A stretch of 64,000 nucleotides of DNA from Cinnamomum chago. Taxonomy: Eukaryota > Streptophyta > Magnoliopsida > Laurales > Lauraceae. The stretch is taken from assembly GCA_038049695.1 (NCBI GenBank), contig CP142452.1:94929501-94993500 (forward strand), given 5' to 3'. The position numbers were made by a program, and so were the translations under genes. Below, piece by piece: positions 1 through 12,958 of this stretch (its first letter is position 1; each line of letters starts with the position of its first letter). Under the pieces are notes generated by a model. It was given only the letters and a program-made list of their open reading frames with translations. It did not search any database and was not told where the DNA came from.

Positions 1-6
1 GTTGTC

Positions 7-728
7 GATATCGATTATTCTGTCAATCAGGTTTTCTTCACTATGTAATTGTTTTATTTGCGTAACACAACAGAATAGTCGATATGGACCATATTGCGAA
101 AAAAAATAAAAAATCTGCAGGTTCACCTGTAGATTCTCCGCTCTCGCCTCATCTCACTCCCCTTAGGTCGAGTTAGACAAATCGAATTCTTAGTTTTTCA
201 TTTTCTCCCCTTTTCTTCTCTACACATTTGGATTCAATGGCATTTCATCGAACATGTTGTCTTCGACCTTCTCCTTCCCTCGCTGCATTTGCACAGACGA
301 AGAAACACGAACCCTTTGGACCTTCAACAACATCCTCCAATGCCGGAAATCGAGCAAATTCCTCATCTTCCTCGCCTGCTTCTCCATATCTCTTGAGCTC
401 TTCTACTTCATCTCTTGCTCCCCTATCTTTCCCTTTTGATGGATCTTCTTCAAATTCGGCGCCTTCATCATAATGCGGGCTTACTCGCTTTCTCAACATT
501 TCGCCTACGCACCCCACTTATTCCATCTCATGCTCTCTCTCACAATTCTAGTCTCATCCACCGTTCTGAAGTAGCACTAGCAATCAAGAGATAAAAATTT
601 AATTTATATTTGGGTTCTGCAAATCGAGAGCATTTACCACAGAATGGTCGATATTAACTATTATAATGATCAATATCAACCATATCGCTAAATGACAAAA
701 AAAAAAAAAAGAAGATAAAAAACGCAGC
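7..728. repeat. Related AT-rich repeats flanking the receptor fragment
   Basis: The motif CAGAAT(A/G)GTCGATAT followed by ACCATAT(T/C)GC, an A-run and a (C)TGCAG or CGCAG end occurs at about 71-120 and again, with a spacer, at about 640-728. The reverse complement of the first part (ATATCGATTATTCTG) lies at 7-21. The copies bracket the decayed ethylene-receptor fragment at 254-575, so they could be the ends of an element that carried it. No clean target-site duplication was found, and the left boundary may lie outside the window. Confidence 0.45.
254..575 (+). pseudogene. Decayed N-terminal fragment of an ethylene receptor (EIN4/ETR2-like)
   Basis: The frame starting at 254 reads like the membrane-anchored sensor region of subfamily-II ethylene receptors. 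It has an acidic Cys-rich start (CICTDEE), a segment ending LELFYFISCS, then IFPF-stop-WIFFKFGAF, and APHLFHLMLSLTI. In the intact family this region forms ER-membrane helices that bind copper and ethylene. Here a TGA at about 438 replaces the Lys expected before WVL. The segment that should carry the copper-binding Cys and His (family pattern AFIVLCG..H) reads AFIIMRAYSL, so both ligands are gone, and a TAG ends the frame near 572. No GAF, kinase or receiver domain follows. This is a truncated, non-functional copy; the family call rests on recognised protein pattern only. Confidence 0.75.
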
Positions 729-1230
729 AAGAGGACCCTTCCCGTCTATAGAGTGATTCTGGGACCTCATTAGTGTATGGCGTCCTACGAGATTTTTACC
801 CGTAAAATCTTCATAAATATATTATAAAAAATAATTATAAATGGCAACACAAATGTAAATGACAGCACACTCATGATTGAGTCGTGTTGGAACTTTCACA
901 CTTATGCTTAGGAGAGGGAGTCCTTTAAGTTAAAAGTGTCACTCTTGACTGATAGTCCTAGATATAAAAAACATTCTATCGAGGCTTGGACTTTCCACTA
1001 CGGCTTATATAAATCAAATATGGACCTTCTCAGAATTATATAACTCAGATATTCATGTAATCTAATGCAACTTGAGGCTGGCCCAGGCCGAGGCTTGGAC
1101 TTTCCACTACAGCTTGCAAGTTGCAACTCAGGGCCAAATCATAGGTGCGATTATTTTCGTGTGTTGTAACTTGTAACTTCCTCCGGAAAGAAACGGATCC
1201 ATCCCATTCGGCCACTGCCCATAAAAAAAA

Positions 1231-3084
1231 ATGTCATGTGTAGGAATAGGATGCGTGCCTCCTCATTTATTAGCGCTTCCAACCACCAGAGCGAGCACTT
1301 CTTCGCCTCTATCCTCCTCCTCCTCCTCCTCCTCCGCAAAGCTCTTATCCACGTCGCCTCTCCTCACACGCTCCTCCCCCCGTACAACTCTCAAGACAAT
1401 GGCTCAATCTCAACCCTCCTCAAATCAGCAAGGCATCGGCTCCGGTCAGTAACACTAATGATTCTTCTTTTTGACCAAACCCCAATTTCAAAGCTTGCTT
1501 CGATTTCAGGGGGAAAAAAAATTATGTATTGAAAGCTTGCTTAGACGTGACTCGAGAAGGGTTTATTTTACTACAAGAAATCTTTACTGGATCTGGATTT
1601 TACAACTACGGGGATCAAATTGCAAACTTACCCTATAAAGTTCCCCTATCCGTATCTTGATTTGGCCCATATACGTGCGGTGAACAGAGTGATAAGTGAG
1701 GAACTCTCGTGGAAAACACACTTCTATTTTCTAAAACTCATGCTATAGTATATCATGAGAAACACCCAAAACGTTGAAGATTTATTGCTGTCGAATCGAA
1801 TAATCCTAACATGACTCGACTCACAAATTGAGAACAACAATGAAGACAGTTTTAAGTCCTTTCAAAAAATAAATAAAAATTGAAGACAGTTTTAAGTAGC
1901 TATGGAAACAAGAAGAATCAGCCTTCTCAATGTTTTATGACATTACAGAAAAAAAGCATGGGCATTTGGATCAATCTCTTCATAATTTATGATGCTTTGG
2001 GCTTTGGATGTGTTTTTGAGATGGAGATACTTTTCAAATGCTTTATTTTTTTTTTCTTTTCCTTTATGTAAACTGCAATATCAAATCCATTTTGTATGCA
2101 GGTAGTGAACAACAAAAAGTCGTAATATCGAACAGCCATGGAGAAAAGCTTGTGGGGATTTTACATGAAACTGGTTCTCGAGAACTAGTTGTTTTTTGCC
2201 ACGGATTTCAATCTTCTAAGGTAGGCAGTTCAAATGACTAAGTATCTACCTTTCACTTCGGAAATTGATTAGAACGTGCTGCAGCTTGAAACTGAGAAAG
2301 GCTGTCCAGGTTTCAATGATAAGCAATCTAATCTTCACAATACCCAAAGTTGACTACAATTTAGGGATCTTTTAGCATAGTTTTGTGATTACAGGGGTCT
2401 CTTCTTTTCAGTTTATCGAGGTTTTTATCGAGGTTGCATCATTAAGAAATCTAGGTTTCACAAGACCCAACAATGACTACCATTTAGGGACCTTGAAGCT
2501 TAGTTATTATTATTATTATTATTATTATTATTTTTTAAAGTTATTATGGCGGTCTCTTCTTTTCCTTATTTATCTTGCCTGGATTGTTACTCTTTGATTT
2601 GAGCGGCTTTTGGAATATCCTCTTACAATTTTTTAATTATTTCATTGAATCTTTTTGTTATTAGGAAAAAAGAAGACTTCAAATCAAGAGCACAACCTTA
2701 GGAATGGCTAAAAGGAGACTCTAGTACAAAACACATTAAAAGTCACAGTTGTCCCTAGAAAGAAATCCTTGCAGATGCTCCAATCTGTGGGCTTTCTTGA
2801 AGCAAGCCTAAAACCAATCAGAGCTGCTGTGTGCTCATGTGGTGTGTGAATGTGTTGGTGTGCCAAAAGAAGCCCTGAAAATAATCTAGGCTACTAAATA
2901 CTAATTCCTACTTGAGTCATTTTATTCTCGGCCCTCGAACCTATATAATTATACAAAAAAGACAAAAATATTCCTATAACACAGAATGCTATCTTACCCT
3001 ACTATAAGAGATTTCTGTAATTTAGGCCACTAATTCTACATGGGATTTTTTTTAAAAGCCTCAGTCATCAAAACAGTAATAATT

Positions 3085-3130
<46 letters not shown>

Positions 3131-6100
3131 AAACAACTAAGAATGCTACCATCCTACAACAATACCTCACTAGAAAATGGGCCATTGCCTTTTCAATGCT
3201 TGCTAGAATTGCAGAATTTAGACTACTGGAAAGGTAGTTGAATGCTATCCATCGTCCATCTCATCCAACTTTCTTTCATTTGGACATTATCATTATCAAT
3301 ATCGTTCTGCGATTTTGAATTCTTAGGCATTCCATTACCTTTCTATCTTTTTCTATGAATATTGAAACTACCATAAACTTTGTTTTGATTTCATCTAGCA
3401 GTATCTATGGCTCTTATTCATATAAAGGTTATGGGTGTGCAGTGTGCTTAGTTGGTTAATAGTTTGGGTTCATGGCATGAATTGTTTTACAGTCCAAAAT
3501 GCTCCCACCTCCAGGAAACCATTACTGGAGTGAACCTTGCAGCTGCTTTGACGAAGGAAGGAATCAGCGCCTTTCGTTTCGATTTTTCTGGAAACGGGTA
3601 AGTTATTTTTTTATGTGGAAAATGAGGCCCCATTATCCCCCATTTTTGTGGTTGTTTGGACTTTGGACTAGGCGTTATGAAATTGTTTTTTTTTTGGCTT
3701 GGTTGCATACTTAGTTGCCTTGATTGCTGTAATAAATCTAAGAAGGATTGGAATTTGATATACAGGAGGCAACTTATATGTATAATATGAGTTGAATTGT
3801 CAAAATGACTCATATGCATATATAATTTGCTTTTAGAACTTGTTTAAATTAATTTTGCGGTTTCTTTCCTTAGTTGTTCTTATAAGTGCCTTATCATCTA
3901 AAACATTATGTTCCTCTGTGGTAAATTACATTGATCATGGCTAAAAAAGTGTATGACCAAGCACTTGAAGGATTCAGTAGCCAACTTGACTCGGACGGGA
4001 CCTGGTGAGTTATGCGTGCGATTCTATTTCGCGACAGAAGGGGTGTGATTTTATTTTTTTAGAGCCCAAGGAGAAAGATAATTGTCCCTTTCAATACTCT
4101 ATTTGGCTATTTATTGCCAAGTAACCAAGATGAAAAAGGTAAAACTTGAGTACCTCTCTACTTGGTTAAGGAAAAAAAAAAAACAAAATTTTAAATTTTT
4201 TTTTTTATATAGCTCAGCCCATGTATTGCAGCATCTTTTTGGAAGGATTTGAGTGGAATCTGAATGTTGCTTTTCAGTTTCTGCAGAACCATTGGATATT
4301 AAGGGTTAAACGAGGATTACCAAACCAGTTTCCTCCTTGCCCCTGTCAACTCGAAAATTTATCAATTTCTTTGGCTAATTGTTGATGTTAGTGCTCATAA
4401 TTGTGAAATCATACAATTTACTTGATAGATGGTGTTGGTGATTATATCTGCTTGCAGGGAAAGTGAAGGTTCATTTCAGTATGGTAACTACAGAAAAGAA
4501 GCTGATGATTTACGTGCTGTGGTCCAATATTTTTCTGGAGGGGAGCATGAAGTAAGTGCTATCGCAGGACACAGTAAAGGTGGGCACATTTATACTCCAT
4601 ATGGAAAATTCAAATAGTTCCACTATATAACAACTGAATATTGAAGAGAAGTGTAACATTAAATTATGAGACCAGATAATCATCTTCTTGAGGTTGGTCT
4701 TTGAGTTATTCTTTCCAGTGAGCCCTAATACAAATATGTTCCCTGTCCACCCACAATCTAACATGAAATTTCTGACTATTTGTGTTACAGAGTCTTCTCC
4801 TCCTTCTAGTTCCTAGTAACACTTCAAGGCTTACCTATCAACACACATACACTAAAAACAAAGAAGGGAAGACCAACTGTAAAAAATTAAAACAGCTTTT
4901 GGAAGAAGGGAATGGAATGGGATCAAATATGATCACAAAAACCTATTTATTATGGATAAGATTTGTATGTCGAATCTTGATATAATTTGAATCCTAAAAG
5001 AGAATGACAAATTACAGTGGAGGGGAGGCCAATTGGAAGAAGGGAATGGAATAAGATCAATGTGATCACACAATTCCTATTTATTATGGATAAGATTTGT
5101 ATGTTGAATCTTGATATAATTTGAATCCTAAAAGTAAATTACAGTGGATTATGACAAGATACGTCCTAATGTTATAGTGCTTTAAGGGAGATATGAAACT
5201 GTGTTCTGTTCTTAGATAATTTAGTTTCATCTTATACGCGGAACATCTTGCTTGTATTTTTGGACAGCATAAGGAACCTATTGTGTCATATTGAAAATCC
5301 ATGTTTATTGTATTCCTGTGTAGATATTCCAATTGCACACTTCAAGAGGCATCTTACATTAGGTTTTAAATTGGATCTAGCACCGCATATGTGAACCTAT
5401 AATAATTTCAAATATTCTTTTTGACGCTTAGAAACTTGATCTTAGATTTAAATTGTGAATGAAGCAGGGTCACCGATGTCAAAAAGAGACCGCTGGTGAT
5501 TTTTCTTTTGATATTTTTTTCTTTTTAATATGAAACATGCACAATTTATATTCCCAAAACAGTGGTCTTTTATGCATTTTAGCTGACAGAAGACTGAATC
5601 AAGCTAAAACAGTAATTGGTTGAACCTTGTCTCGTGTTAAAATTTGACTTCAGTTGGGGATATTTTACAGCATCGGAAACATGGTATCAAGAAATCCCAA
5701 TGACATTAGGAAACAAGCATATTAAAGAGTTCACTCAGTTAAAAGCTGAAAACTGTTATGTTAAAAATATGAGAATTCTACTTAAATTTCAAATTTCTGC
5801 CCAATGAAGTTGATAAAAATTGAGAATAGAATAGTAGTTTATAAATGGACAACGTGATTTCTTCTTTTATGGTGTGCCATATTAAAAGTTAAATGACTGA
5901 AATTGCTGCAATATCCTGTGGAAAAATTGTAAGTGGTTACAGCTAATGAAGACTGTGAAGGTTAGAGAATACATTTATTTTCTTTTGGTCAATATATTTG
6001 CTGACAATTTCAATGTCCCACTGTTTTTGTCATTATTTCTTTTATTATCAGTATGTTTGATGATGTATGATTTTGTATCCCAAACATCATATGATCTCTG

Positions 6101-9100
6101 CACCTCAAGATAATTAGCCAGTGTAGAAAGTTCTTTTTTCTTTCTAAATTTTTTTATTGTATATTATTTAATTTCTGAAGTCTTATATTGCAGGAGGAAA
6201 TGTGGTACTCCTATATGCCTCTATGTATCATGATATTCCTACAGTAGTCAATATCTCTGGCCGCTATGCTCTGGATAAAGGCATTGGAGGTCGATTGGGT
6301 AAAGATTTTATGCAAAGAATCAAGAAAGATGGATATATTGATGTCAAGGACAAAACAGGTAATCTTGTACTTTGTACGCAGCATATTCATTATGCATAAG
6401 AACCATTAGTTTTTTGTGATGTGGTTTTAGTGTGAATCTTCTGTTCTCCACATCTAATTCATGTTATGTTCCCGCGTTATGCAGTTTCTTCCCCTAATCT
6501 TTTGTTCATATTCATTTAGTCAATAATTTGATCAGAACCGTTGTGCATTCATGCAACAAATTGGGTACAACCACTCAATGTGTGTGCGTTGCATCTGTGG
6601 AATCATGACAATCATGGGCGGTTCCCCTATGACCTAGCAAAAAGTGGGAACCATCAGACTAGGAGAGGTACTCACTACAACCTCTTTGATCGTAGCCACA
6701 TCTCTTAGATTGTCACCCTTGTTGAGCCTCTTGCACTGTCTCAGTGGACCCAGCCTGTCATTTGTTGCTACAACCATAATCCCTACACAACCTCTTTGAT
6801 CATAGCCACATTTCTGCCAGGCTGTGCTGAACCTTCTTTTACCATGTTATAATGTTCCAGGAAACTCAGTGATCATTACTGTGGTAATTTAAAAAATACT
6901 GGAGGTATTTCTGCTACCGCTCACCCAATTTCCACCTGATACCACTTGGGTCTGGCCTTTTGTCCTTTTTGTCATGAAACAAGAGCCGCTCTGAGTCCTG
7001 AGTCCTGACAAACCACTAACAACTTCTGAGTGCTGCTCATGTGCCTGAAGGGAGTCTCCATCCCGTCATCGATGCTGTTCCTTGTTTATGCAACCACCGG
7101 CTGTTATCTGCTATCTATTGATATGCATCCAGCATTGTTCCATCTGGCTGTCTGTAACCAGTCTCTTTTGTTCCACCTGGTCCCCTCGTTGTGTGCACCT
7201 GCTTCCCTTCAAAACTCCCTGCTCAACTGAATTCCTGGCTGTATGAGCCTATCTCTGTGCTTTTCAATACTCTCTTTCTAATAACTGCTGTGACACCATT
7301 GATTGTCAATCTGGATCATGTCTTCTGAAAAATCCGATTGCATCTCTGCCTGCACTCCTCTGGATATGCACAAAATCATTCCTTTGGCTTTTGTTGATGT
7401 CCTGCAGCTAGATTGGTGAGTATCAATATATGCACTGCAGAACTAATGTCTCATCTGCACTGTGGTTTGCCCATCTATCCAATTGCTTGCTATCAACTCA
7501 CCACTAAAATGTTGACCTGTGTCCGTTTCTTGTTCAGATAACAATACTTAAATTAGGATGACAGTGAGTCAGGAACTATGTTTAGATGATCCTGTAGTTT
7601 GATTAGATTAGGTAGGATCTGAATAATCATGCTTAACTTTGATTAATTTGGTAAATCTTGATTATCATGCTCTATATTACTTGTATTCAGTAGATGCAGA
7701 ACACCTCAGTTTATTAGTTTAACTCAAAAGGCTACAATAGCTGATTATATCCATTGTAGGGAAAGTTGAATATCGAGTCAGTGAAGAAAGTTTGATGGAT
7801 CGCCTAAGTACAGATATGCATGCAGCATGCCTTTCCATTGATAAAGATTGCAGGTTTGGATACATTTCCTCTAATACTTGCATCTGTTATGTTTGGCATT
7901 TTTTGGGTGGGACTGTGACTTATTTTTGTTGGAGTACGCTCAGTGTGAGCCAATCATTTCATAACATTATTATATTCTTTTAGGGGTTGTTTGCCTTTTA
8001 CGCATGAGATAGGAAAATGAGTTTTACATATGCAAATGTTATACATGTGAAACGCATTGCTATGTTTGTCAAAATCACCATTTTCACATGAGTAAATGAG
8101 TACATCCAACTGTTTTAGATGTGTTTGAACTTTTGGACATTTTCCACAAATTTCTCAAAATCCATGAAGATTTAAGATGTGAAACTAAACATCTTGATGC
8201 TTATCATTAATACAAGAATATTGAATGGTTTGGTTCATGAATTGGGCCCTATAAAAGTGCAGAAAATTAAGATCTAAAGGTTGTGACTTTTTTCACAAAT
8301 TACTCAAAATCTATGAAGATTTAAAAAATCAGCTTCAAGGCTTTATCCCATTTATCTAGTGCCAGCTTTGTGCGACCTTCTTTTTTTTATTTTTTTTTAT
8401 TTTAATAAAATCCTATTCATGTTCCCAGCAATCCCATAGTCCATCATGCATGATGTATTTCCTCACTACTTCATTCATGCTCTTCATAAGTCTCTTTTCA
8501 CTCCTAGCACCTTAAAACTTTTCTTCAATACATTGTGCATGGGCTGTTTCAGATCCACTGGGGATGTATCTAAGCCATTTAAGGTAACATACTTTGATTT
8601 TCTCTTTTATTGGAACTACCCATAAGTTTCCTCAAATGTTCTAATTATTAAATTTATCCTTTCCTGTAACACTACACATCAATCTCAGTGTGCTCATTTC
8701 AACATTTATTTTGCAACAAAATTGCTCATATCCAAAGTGTTTCTCTACAATCACTAAACAATCCACTAGCTTGTCCCACTTTGACTGCCACCGATCCTAT
8801 TTGCTATATCAAACTCAACACTTAGTTTTCTTCATTATTTGCTTTCAGTTATTGAAATCTATCCTAGTTTTGCACCAAGTTATTTTCCCGGAAACTTGAA
8901 CTCCATATATCTTGTCTTTTATCTGTTGATTATCTATTAATTTAAATTAAAGCCTTTTGCAAAAGTTTTTGCAAAAGTTCTAGCTTATCAAATACTTGTT
9001 TTCTTGTTTAACTAAAGAGTACCACATCATTTACAAATAACATACATGGAGGAACTTCATTGGATATCCTCTTTTCCGTTGAACATAGCCAAGGTGATTA

Positions 9101-9755
9101 AATATGGGCTAAAAGCTGACCTTTGGGGCAATTTAACTCCCACTGCGAACCCAGTTGTTTGTCTTCCTGCACAACTCTCATTTTAGCCACAGCCATTTCA
9201 CACCTTTTTATTTGAATGTAACCATTACGTCTTCTTCTTGTCCCCCTTCACCTTCTATTTGAACTTTACGTGGTTTTTAGAATGTTACAACTGAACACAT
9301 ATTCTGTGTATAGGGTATTGACGGTTCATGGTTCGGTGGATGAAATCATACCTGTAGAAGATGCTTTGGAGATTGCCAAGCTCATTCCAAACCACAAACT
9401 TCATGTTATAGAAGGAGCAGATCATGGATATACTTCCCATCAAGCTGAGTTAATATCGACTGTATTGGACTTTATAAGGGCTGGTCTTCAGCAAGGTGGC
9501 CAAAAACTTAGCCAGGTATCATTACATCAAAGTGCAAATAGATCTATCTTTTCAAAATTCTGATGCAGCCATTATAATGCATTGCGGTTGTAGTTAGTAT
9601 TTTATTTAGAAATTTCACTACCTATTAGAGCAGTGGTGAAAAGTTATCGTTTCTACTTTCAAAATGTTGAGCTTCCTATGTTTGCTTAATTGCATGTGCA
9701 GTTATGATGGGGATTTTGATAACTACAGGTGGAAGGTGGCAATGCACAAGGATAA
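1231..9755 (+). CDS. Alpha/beta-hydrolase (serine hydrolase, S33-like), 8 exons
   Basis: Exons: 1231-1444, 2102-2220, 3515-3597, 4458-4579, 6194-6358, 7760-7853, 9314-9515 and 9729-9755. All join in phase with GT-AG borders to give 341 residues. The protein matches plant alpha/beta-hydrolases annotated as putative esterases or serine aminopeptidases; the substrate is unknown. Visible features are the oxyanion-hole strand VVFCHGF, the nucleophile elbow GHSKGG (Ser178, spanning exons 4-5), the acid strand VHGSVDE (Asp275) and the catalytic His in EGADHGY (His303). The triad is complete, so the enzyme is probably active. The first ~56 residues are Ser/Thr-rich with few acidic residues, like a plastid transit peptide. 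An in-frame internal Met at 1399 (MAQSQPSS) would give a shorter cytosolic form. Introns hold a dinucleotide repeat, a tandem duplication and a LINE remnant. Confidence 0.9.
3087..3126. repeat. (AG)n microsatellite in hydrolase intron 2
   Basis: An uninterrupted AG dinucleotide run of about 20 units lies inside intron 2 (2221-3514). It is a likely length-polymorphic marker with no coding role. Confidence 0.95.
4901..5160. repeat. 134-bp tandem duplication in hydrolase intron 4
   Basis: The block beginning GGAAGAAGGGAATGGAAT at 4901 recurs at 5035. Both copies then contain CTATTTATTATGGATAAG and GAATCTTGATATAATTTG, with a few substitutions and indels. This is a simple local duplication in intronic sequence. 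Confidence 0.85.
8410..9060 (-). mobile_element. Decayed RTE-type LINE fragment (reverse transcriptase 3' part)
   Basis: Read on the minus strand from 9060 downward, the sequence gives PPCMLFVNDVVLFS, matching the catalytic LFADDIVL motif of RTE-clade LINE reverse transcriptase (the AD of the catalytic ADD is read as VN), followed by a degraded connection region. Lower down come VEMSTLRLMCSVTGKDK and PIKEKIKVCYLKWLRYI, which match the family's conserved C-terminal pattern AEMRMLRWMCG..RKDKIRN and EDKIRE.RLRWFGH. Many stops and frameshifts interrupt it, so it is dead. It sits antisense in intron 6 of the hydrolase gene. An (A/T)-rich stretch near 8380-8405 may be the old 3' tail. Confidence 0.75.
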
Positions 9756-12700
9756 ATTTAGATTTTCACCAGAACAAGGCAAGCATATCTAGTTCTGTAC
9801 CATAGATCTCTATAAACGTTGGAACAATACTTGACCATAAGAGGATTCCACATCCACTCTGATTGCAAACTGCATCTTACTGACTTCTAATTTTGTTGCT
9901 GTATTTTGTTTGGTTGAGGGCATAAATCCTTTTCACAACTACCTCAAAATTTCTGTGGGTGGATTTAAATGGAGAAAGCTATGTTGGATAAAACTATTTT
10001 GTAGCCTTGTTTAAAAAAAAAAAAATACAGGTATAATTATTAAATAGTTAAGTTGGTTAAAGGGATTTAGTTATAGCCCTTGAGAAAACAATTTAATTTC
10101 TCTTACTTAAGCTAGTTGAACGCTCTCTCTCGTGTAAAATAAATCCAAACAAGCGGAAAGACGGTTCTATAAGAAGAAAGATTCTACCATTTCCCCAATT
10201 TTTTTCATCCAAATGAGCTTCAAGAGTTCTCACCACCTTTTCTCATCCAAAGAACCCCTCGAAAGAGAGGGTATGAGTGAGGTATAATGAGTTGTGTGTG
10301 TTTGCTAGAACCAACATTTATGTAGCGAGGTGATATATGAGCCTCGTCCCATCAAACGGCCTACCCTTACCAACAAACTCTGGTTGTGGCAGCAGTGGAT
10401 GCAACCCCTGGAATCATCTTTTCTGGTGGGTTTTATCAAGGTGGTTTTCTTTCATGATTTTCCATCCACATTGGGGTCCATCAAAATGAAGAGTAAGATA
10501 TTTTCACTGTGGGCTACTATCTATGATGGATGGATGAATAAATTGAAATTATTATTATCATTGTCATTGACCAGAGTGTATGGAATCAACCTATCCCTGC
10601 AACTGAAGCCTTCTGCCCGGCCCTAACTGATCACATTTCCTGATAAATAAGTATATGATTCGGAAGCAGCATCAAAGCACCTTTTACCCTTTTGTATTTT
10701 CTGGAGAGTACATAAATATTTTCATGGAAAAATGCAGTCAATACTTTTATCCACTAATGAATTCTTTGAAAACAAAGAATGGGATGAATCTGTTTCGATT
10801 TTAGTTCTTTTCGAGTAGCTGTGGCTGCAGTATTTTTCATTGATGTGTAATAATCAGATCGGTGACAATTTGAGGAGGGGCTGCAGGTTTGACAGAATTG
10901 GGCACACTCTCTGATATAAAAAAGTGGCTTGATAAAGATGAATTGCGGGCAGTCAAAAGTTCAGAAAATCGGATCTAATGGTTTATACGTTTTCACAGAT
11001 CTCTCAAAATCCATAAAGAGTTAGAGTGGTTCCAATAGTGAATTGAAGGCCCACGGGAATAAAAGAAATTAGATTTTTGATGAGCCCAATATCAAGAAAA
11101 TATCAACAGTGATGTATTTTTTTTCCTGTAGCCAAACTGTACCACATCTCTAACATCAGTTGTGTGGATCCGCTTTACACCACCCAAAGTGTGAAATGAT
11201 TTTCGCACCACATAAATTTTGGCAAAAAATGTGACACATACCTACGTATCTATCTATTGTTCATAACCTCAAGGGGTAATTTAGTTGGCCTAGGACTATA
11301 GTTTGCACCCGGAGGTTGTAGGTTCGAAACTGTACTACCACACTGGGGCTATAGGGGAGTTTATCTGGCTTTCCTCTAGGCCCGGAGGGATTAGTACAGT
11401 CCAAAAAGTTGGAACCCCTACTATAGCAAAAAAATAAATAATAATAATAATATTGTTCATGTGAATTATTTACGTATAAATGAGTCTAAAACAAACAACC
11501 CCATAAAGCAAGGTTGATAGCACCCAAGCCTTTTTTTTTTTTTCTTTTTAATTTTTATAGTAAAGAAAGGCTTCCCACCCAATCCATAATTAAATTGTGT
11601 CTATTGATGAGCCCACTATCAGACCGTAAAGACATTCTATCCCGCTCCACAAAAGACTTGATGAACTGAAGGGGGGTGGGCCCACAATTTTAGCAATAAA
11701 ACACAACATAAATTAGAGATGATTTTACAAAACAAAAAAAACTTTAGATGGCCATTGCTAGCCAAACTCATACCAAATAGGGAATTCGTATAGAAAAACT
11801 AACTTTTTTTACCCATTTCTTTTTTATAGTTGCTATCGACCTTAAGTGAGGGTCGTTGTGAACCTCAAATAGGCATAAATTCCTCATCTTCTTTCTTTTT
11901 CCTCTCTTTCCGAAACCCAATCCAATGATAGAGAAGTCCCGTGTATGATTAGTAAAGCTTAGTAGGTACAATCCTTGATTAGATTACATCCCCCAATCAT
12001 TAAACTAAATGGGGGTTCCAATTATAAGGCCAAGACCAATAGCCAAGCCCTCTATAAAAACTCAAATATATATGTAATACAGAGTCAGCTGCAGCGCACA
12101 AGAATAAATAAATACCAACCTACACTTTCACATAAATTAATCAATGTAGCAGTTCGCATCTCCCAAGAGCATGATTTTTCCTGGAACCCTGAAAATTCTT
12201 CCCTCAAAACATTGAAGAGCCAAGGGCCCAACACCATTATTCATGGATTTTATTTTACACTTGATATGATATGCATAAATATCAATCAACGGACAATTCC
12301 TACAAGGCATGTGAATCAACCAACAAAAACACATCTTTGTTTAAAATTTACATGCATTTTCAACGCTATCAGAAGACAAAATCCCCAAATCAAGCCTCAA
12401 ATTGAAAAGGTGGGAGACATCAATTGTACAATAACGCACAATGAGGAAACCTAAACCACCCAAACAAAAATTTATAGAGGCTGAAAACTTTTGATAAAGC
12501 GGCAATGAGTAGGCATGGACTTCTCTATCATTGAATTGGATTTGGAGAAAAGAGGAAAAAAGAAGAAGATGGAGAGTTAATGCTAACTCAGTATTAATGA
12601 CAGCCCTCACTTGTTATGGCAAGGATCGCTATGGACCCTCAATACAGAAAATCAAGGTTAACAGCGACCATAAAAGAAAATGGTAAAAACATATTTTTTT

Positions 12701-12927
12701 TTGATCGGATTCCTGTTAAGTGTTCGATTGCCTAAAGTTTTATATTTGGTGCAATTGCTACGTAAAGTTAATATTTTTTTTATTAAAATCCTCTAAATTA
12801 TATTTTGAAATGATTTTTCAGTAAATTATCTACTAGTAGCTTTGTAGCCCCAATTCTGTAGGATCATCATGTGACGAGCACGTGGACAACAGACAGCCAC
12901 TCAAGAAGAACAACTCTCACTTTCTTT
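9756..12927. other. Intergenic region between hydrolase and methyltransferase
   Basis: Apart from the SINE at 11265-11450, I see no supported gene here. The sequence is AT-rich. Near 11466-11505 is a GTTTGTTTT-type end resembling the start of a repeat at about 7982, so the SINE may sit inside an older MITE-like element. Open frames such as 11975-12454 show no recognisable family and overlap frames on the other strand. Confidence 0.6.
11265..11450 (+). mobile_element. tRNA-derived SINE, copy 1
   Basis: A 186-bp element bounded by a perfect 10-bp target-site duplication, TATTGTTCAT (11255-11264 and 11451-11460). The 5' part carries a degenerate RNA polymerase III A box (GGTAATTTAGTTGG) and a B box (GGTTCGAAAC). 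The 3' end is A-rich, AAAAAAATAAATAATAATA. The body (CCCGGAGGGATTAGTAC and AAAAAGTTGGAA) is shared with the copy at 28907-29086. SINEs are non-coding and depend on LINE machinery. Confidence 0.9.
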
Positions 12928-12935
12928 TATAAATA
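12928..12935 (+). promoter_or_regulatory. TATA box candidate for the methyltransferase gene
   Basis: TATAAATA lies 31 bp upstream of the first in-frame ATG (12959). If used, transcription would begin close to 12960, at or past that ATG. Translation would then more likely begin at a later in-frame Met (12974, 13004 or 13025). Confidence 0.45.
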
Positions 12936-12958
12936 CTGCATGCAATGTTTTGTTGTTA

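Noticed and set aside
245..517. 90-codon minus-strand frame with acidic, Glu-rich product
   Set aside because: It is antisense to the recognisable ethylene-receptor fragment and has low-complexity composition.
11975..12454. 159-codon plus-strand frame
   Set aside because: No recognisable domain, unusual composition, and competing open frames on the other strand; likely chance in AT-rich DNA.
12950..12958. TTG start for the methyltransferase
   Set aside because: Plant nuclear genes start at ATG; the first in-frame ATG is at 12959.
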